Shown here piece after piece: positions 31,329 to 33,891 of a stretch of 33,891 nucleotides of DNA. The notes under the pieces are model-generated. The model was not told where the DNA came from and searched no databases. It was given only the letters and a program-made list of their open reading frames with translations. This DNA is from an uncultured Spirochaetaceae bacterium. GTDB lineage: Bacteria > Spirochaetota > Spirochaetia > Sphaerochaetales > Sphaerochaetaceae. How positions within the stretch are numbered: the stretch's first letter is position 1; each line of letters starts with the position of its first letter. The translations under genes and the position numbers were made by a program. The DNA lies in NCBI GenBank assembly GCA_944389055.1, contig CALXKY010000004.1:1-33891 (forward strand). The letters run 5' to 3'.

Positions 31329-32450
31329 ATGCTTAAAGTCGGATTCGCGTTCAATTTCAACATCCAGAGATGCGAAATAGAAGTAGGAGATGAGGAACAG
31401 ATCATCAGAAAGGGATATGAGCAGCTTCTCAAGCTTTTCATCAAGCACAACCTGAAGGCTGACTGCTTCGTTTCCGGATTTTCATCGGAGCTTATCCAGC
31501 AGATGGCTCCCGATGTGCTTCAGCTGATGAAGGAGAATAACGGGAAGCATTTCCACTATGGCACTTATACCTATACACATCCTATCCCGCAGCTTCTGAC
31601 GCATGAGGAGTTCTCCAATCAGATGGCATGGGGCATCGAGAGGGACAAGAGCATTCTCGGAATAACACCGCATGGATTCCTCCCTCCGGAGTTCGCATTC
31701 ACAAAGGACATGGGAAGGGTTCTCCGCGATCAGGGAATCAGATGGTTCATCGCGCTTGCTTCCCAGATAAAGCTGGGGCTCAAGGAAGCAGGAGAGGACT
31801 GCGATGCATATGGACCATGCCGCGTCGATCTCGGTGACGGCACATCTCTTATCGCGGTACCTGCCGCCTATGAGCTTCCGGACTGCCCGCCGCGCTATGA
31901 GAAGCTGATGATGAAGGGAGAGATTCCTGTGGATCAGGTCATCGGAGGCATAAAGAAATTCGCAGCGGAGCATCCCGATGGGCTTCTTCTCATCAAGCGT
32001 GATGCGGAGACGATCTTCATCGATGATTTCAACAGCGGCTTCCATGGTACATTCGGCGTTATGGATGAGTTCCTCGGCAAGCTCAGCAAGATCGAGGGTG
32101 TCGTGCCCGTATGGATCGATGAGGTCGTCGATGCAGCTGGCGAGATGCCGGAGATCTCTCTTCCTGATTATCTCGGCAACACGAAGATCGAGACATTCAC
32201 GGAGGGAGCTGCTGAGCCTATCTGGAACAAGACGAAGCTTGTACGCGAGAAGATATTCGAGGCAGAGAAGAACGGTACTGATCCTGCGAAGGTGGCGGAA
32301 GCCTGGAAGCATCTGCTTCTTTCCCACAACTCCGATGGAAGGATCGGATACTGGCATTCGAAGTGGAATCCTGGCGAGCATAAGGTCGCTCCGTCAAGAA
32401 GGAAATTCATAGAGGATAATCTCGACGAGGCTCTGAAGTGTCTTGAGTGA
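31329..32450 (+). CDS. GH57-like / polysaccharide-deacetylase-fold protein
   Basis: A 373-residue protein with the beginning MLKVGFAFNFNIQR, then a region like GH57 family motif 2 (HFHYGTYTYTHPIPQLL), GFLPPEFAF, which matches the GH57 motif holding the nucleophile Glu, and LLLIKRDAETIF, which fits the motif with the acid Asp. The first GH57 motif (HQP) is not conserved, so it may be an odd glycosidase, a transferase or a non-catalytic relative. There is no signal peptide, so it works in the cytoplasm on imported material. GGAGG seven bases upstream favours this ATG over the one at 31314. The 68-base gap upstream holds a weak repeat TCTGCA/TGCAGA (31273-31292) and TATATA at 31298. Confidence 0.7.
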   Translation: MLKVGFAFNFNIQRCEIEVGDEEQIIRKGYEQLLKLFIKHNLKADCFVSGFSSELIQQMAPDVLQLMKENNGKHFHYGTYTYTHPIPQLLTHEEFSNQMAWGIERDKSILGITPHGFLPPEFAFTKDMGRVLRDQGIRWFIALASQIKLGLKEAGEDCDAYGPCRVDLGDGTSLIAVPAAYELPDCPPRYEKLMMKGEIPVDQVIGGIKKFAAEHPDGLLLIKRDAETIFIDDFNSGFHGTFGVMDEFLGKLSKIEGVVPVWIDEVVDAAGEMPEISLPDYLGNTKIETFTEGAAEPIWNKTKLVREKIFEAEKNGTDPAKVAEAWKHLLLSHNSDGRIGYWHSKWNPGEHKVAPSRRKFIEDNLDEALKCLE

Positions 32451-32459
32451 CAGCACTAT

Positions 32460-32483
32460 CTGCAGAGGGGAAACCCTCTGCAG
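32460..32483 (+). terminator. Perfect GAAA-loop hairpin after the catabolic genes
   Basis: CTGCAGAGGG and CCCTCTGCAG form a perfect 10-bp stem capped by GAAA, nine bases after the stop. No T run follows, so it may be a Rho-type end, a 3' stabiliser or a processing site rather than a classic terminator. Confidence 0.55.
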
Positions 32484-32500
32484 TGCAACTGGCTATGGAA

Positions 32501-32545
32501 AGCATCCTGATTGCATGATATTCTATATATTGCTTTTTGGATGCT
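32501..32545. promoter_or_regulatory. Inverted repeat flanking the ROK gene -10 box
   Basis: AGCATCC (32501-32507) and GGATGCT (32539-32545) are a perfect 7-base inverted pair with centres 38 bases apart. TATATT at 32526-32531, a likely -10, lies between them. Two half-sites could be bound by the ROK protein itself. Confidence 0.45.
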
Positions 32546-32563
32546 GAATTATGGGAACGGCGA

Positions 32564-33754
32564 ATGAGAAACATTTCTACAAATAAATACCTGAAGATAG
32601 CCAATTCTACCAAGGTTTATTCTCTGATAAGGGAAAGGAAGGAGCTATCGAAATCACAGCTGTCGCTGCAGTCAGGCCTCAGTTTCTCCGCTGTTTCCAA
32701 GATCTGCAATTCCCTTGTGGACGAGGGGATGCTCATGGCATCGGAAACACTTGAATCAACAGGAGGCAGGAAAGCTGCCTGCATTGAGCTTGTTCCCGAT
32801 TACGCTTATACGCTTGCTATCGATCTCCATCATACGCGTCATGGCTACGTGGGACTCGTGGATATAGCCGGACGCATCAGCAGATCCGAGCGTTTCCCTG
32901 TCTTTCCGGATGATACCCTTGAAGCGATCCTGAACAGGATCAGCCTTGCAGCAAGCCATATAATGCCGGATCCCGAGCCGCGTTTCCTTGGTGTATGTGC
33001 CGGTGTATCGGCGGTAATCAGCAAGGACAGCTCTCTTGCCCAGCGGAGCAGCAATCCGGTCTATGATGGCGTCAATCTGCGCCGCCATATCGAGAATCTT
33101 TTTCCCGGCACGACCGTCATAGTCGATAACGATGCCAATCTCGCCGGGCTTTCCGAGATGACGCTGCATCCATCCGACAACAGGCTGTTCATATTCTTCA
33201 CGCAGGGCATAGGTCTGGGCATAACCATAAACAGTGAGCTCTACAGGGGCACTAACGGTTTCGCTGGTGAGTTCGGACATATGAAAGTCACAGGGAACGA
33301 CAGGCTCTGCAAATGCGGCAACCATGGCTGCCTCAGGACGGTTGCAACGCTTGAGTCGATAGCATCTGACCTCGGAGAGGAATCGCTTCTCGAGGGCGCA
33401 GCAACATCGACGGCCTATTCCGATGATCTTGCAGAGCGCTACAGTGCAGGAGAAGAGGCTGTTGTGAAAAGAGTTGATTATGCTGCCGAGAAGATCGGTG
33501 AAGCCATTGCAACGCTCTCCGATCTCTTCAATCCGCGTGAGATCGTCCTTGGCGGGAATCTTGGCAAGCTCTTCCCGCTCATAAGGCAGCAGATATGGGC
33601 TTCCTGCCGTGTATATTCAAAGCTTGCACGCTCAGTGGATGCTTCGATAAGAACCATAGAGGAACCTACGCATGAGCTTATAATGAGGGGCGCCGGAGAG
33701 CGCATGTTCGGCTACTGGCTGGAGCATTCCTTCATGGAAGGGCAGGATAACTGA
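32564..33754 (+). CDS. ROK-family transcriptional regulator (NagC/XylR type)
   Basis: A 396-residue repressor with an N-terminal winged helix (about 15-65: VYSLIRERKELSKSQLSLQS, then GLSFSAVSKICNSLVDEGML) and a sugar-kinase-like ROK domain. The latter has DNDANLAGLSE, GTNGFAGEFGHMKV and the zinc motif CKCGNHGCLRT. Such proteins release DNA when they bind a sugar or sugar phosphate, which suggests the upstream operon handles a carbohydrate. I choose the ATG at 32564 with GGGA about nine bases upstream; a TTG at 32537 is in frame but lies at the likely transcription start. It follows the catabolic genes in the same direction and is probably their regulator. Confidence 0.88.
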   Translation: MRNISTNKYLKIANSTKVYSLIRERKELSKSQLSLQSGLSFSAVSKICNSLVDEGMLMASETLESTGGRKAACIELVPDYAYTLAIDLHHTRHGYVGLVDIAGRISRSERFPVFPDDTLEAILNRISLAASHIMPDPEPRFLGVCAGVSAVISKDSSLAQRSSNPVYDGVNLRRHIENLFPGTTVIVDNDANLAGLSEMTLHPSDNRLFIFFTQGIGLGITINSELYRGTNGFAGEFGHMKVTGNDRLCKCGNHGCLRTVATLESIASDLGEESLLEGAATSTAYSDDLAERYSAGEEAVVKRVDYAAEKIGEAIATLSDLFNPREIVLGGNLGKLFPLIRQQIWASCRVYSKLARSVDASIRTIEEPTHELIMRGAGERMFGYWLEHSFMEGQDN

Positions 33755-33761
33755 GTCCTTT

Positions 33762-33784
33762 ATCCCGGCCCGTGCGGGCTGGAT
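33762..33784 (+). terminator. Possible terminator after the ROK gene
   Basis: GCCC-GTGC-GGGC with outer ATCC/GGAT pairing forms a short interrupted stem in the 77-base gap. It is followed by TGAAATAAAA rather than T's, so the call is weak. Confidence 0.3.
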
Positions 33785-33831
33785 TGAAATAAAACGCATC
33801 ATCATCGGCCGATGGCCTGAGGAGGAGAAGA

Positions 33832-33891
33832 ATGGACGAACTTGAGAAGAGGGCGCTTGAATACCATGAGGGAGGTACAGCAGGGAAGGTG
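33832..33891 (+). CDS. Probable malic enzyme, N-terminal fragment (cut by window end)
   Basis: The first 20 codons of a gene cut by the window edge: MDELEKRALEYHEGGTAGKV. The ALEYH-x-x-x-x-x-GK pattern resembles the start of NAD(P)-malic enzymes (ALEYHRxxxPGKIEV), which turn malate into pyruvate and CO2. GGAGGAG lies seven bases before the ATG, so the start is firm even though the family call rests on few residues. If right, its place beside an argininosuccinate-lyase-like gene would fit disposal of fumarate by way of malate. Confidence 0.5.
   Translation, partial: MDELEKRALEYHEGGTAGKV

Noticed and set aside
31482-32381. Minus-strand open frame opposite the GH57-like gene
   Set aside because: It is a shadow frame; the plus strand has a ribosome site and family motifs.
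1-33891. CRISPR arrays, insertion sequences, tRNA or rRNA genes
   Set aside because: I saw no regularly spaced repeats, transposase motifs or tRNA/rRNA signatures on either strand by eye; tRNAscan and a repeat finder would be decisive.

Overview
The window reads as one stretch of a GC-moderate (about 55 %) bacterial chromosome with short gaps, tight operons and no mobile element, rRNA, tRNA or CRISPR that I can see. A spirochaete of the Sphaerochaeta/Treponema kind is my best guess. The reasons are the solute-binding protein leader ending in LFAGGKGEE, the mix of Firmicutes-like and spirochaete-like genes, and sugar ABC transporters without their own ATPase. This is inference; no marker gene here fixes the taxon.

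Layout. 1-1.2 kb: the 3' end of an unknown gene with an 11-G run, a c-di-AMP receptor (darA) and a small membrane-anchored protein. 1.2-6.9 kb: a nitrogen block with glnA, an ANTAR regulator and pyrG joined on the minus strand by 4-base ATGA overlaps, and a divergent type III glutamine synthetase (glnN) behind a strong promoter and an intrinsic terminator. 7-12.6 kb: rubredoxin with a Fur-type operator, a sodium:solute symporter, thpR, an M18 aminopeptidase, a YjdF-like membrane protein and metK. 12.7-16.2 kb: two TetR-family regulators, threonine ammonia-lyase and a HAD phosphatase broken by one extra G. 16.2-18 kb: a three-gene operon of a zinc-ribbon membrane protein, a DUF5685 protein and a J-domain protein with a Cys-rich tail. 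18.1-22.1 kb: a glycerophosphodiesterase and a zur-znuA-znuC-znuB-flavodoxin operon behind a palindromic operator. 22.2-23.7 kb: a HigB toxin and a HigA antitoxin fused to an ImmA/IrrE-type peptidase domain. 23.9-33.9 kb: a phosphohexomutase, then a catabolic cluster (solute-binding protein, two permeases, amidohydrolase, argininosuccinate-lyase-like enzyme, GH57-like protein, ROK regulator) and the start of a probable malic enzyme.

How the genes work together. The nitrogen block ties glutamine synthesis to a glutamine-consuming step (CTP synthase) through an RNA-binding ANTAR regulator whose receiver domain lacks the usual aspartate. The zinc operon is probably self-regulated by zinc and carries a flavodoxin that could replace a metalloprotein. 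The last cluster looks like uptake and breakdown of an unidentified glycoside or N-substituted compound; the lyase would release fumarate or a similar acid, which would fit a malic enzyme next door.

A cross-cutting feature is a set of genes with no Shine-Dalgarno sequence and a -10-like box only 6-9 bases before the start codon (747, 10658, 12646, 13489, 18024, 18859). These are candidate leaderless mRNAs. All functions are read from motifs by eye; no database search was possible.
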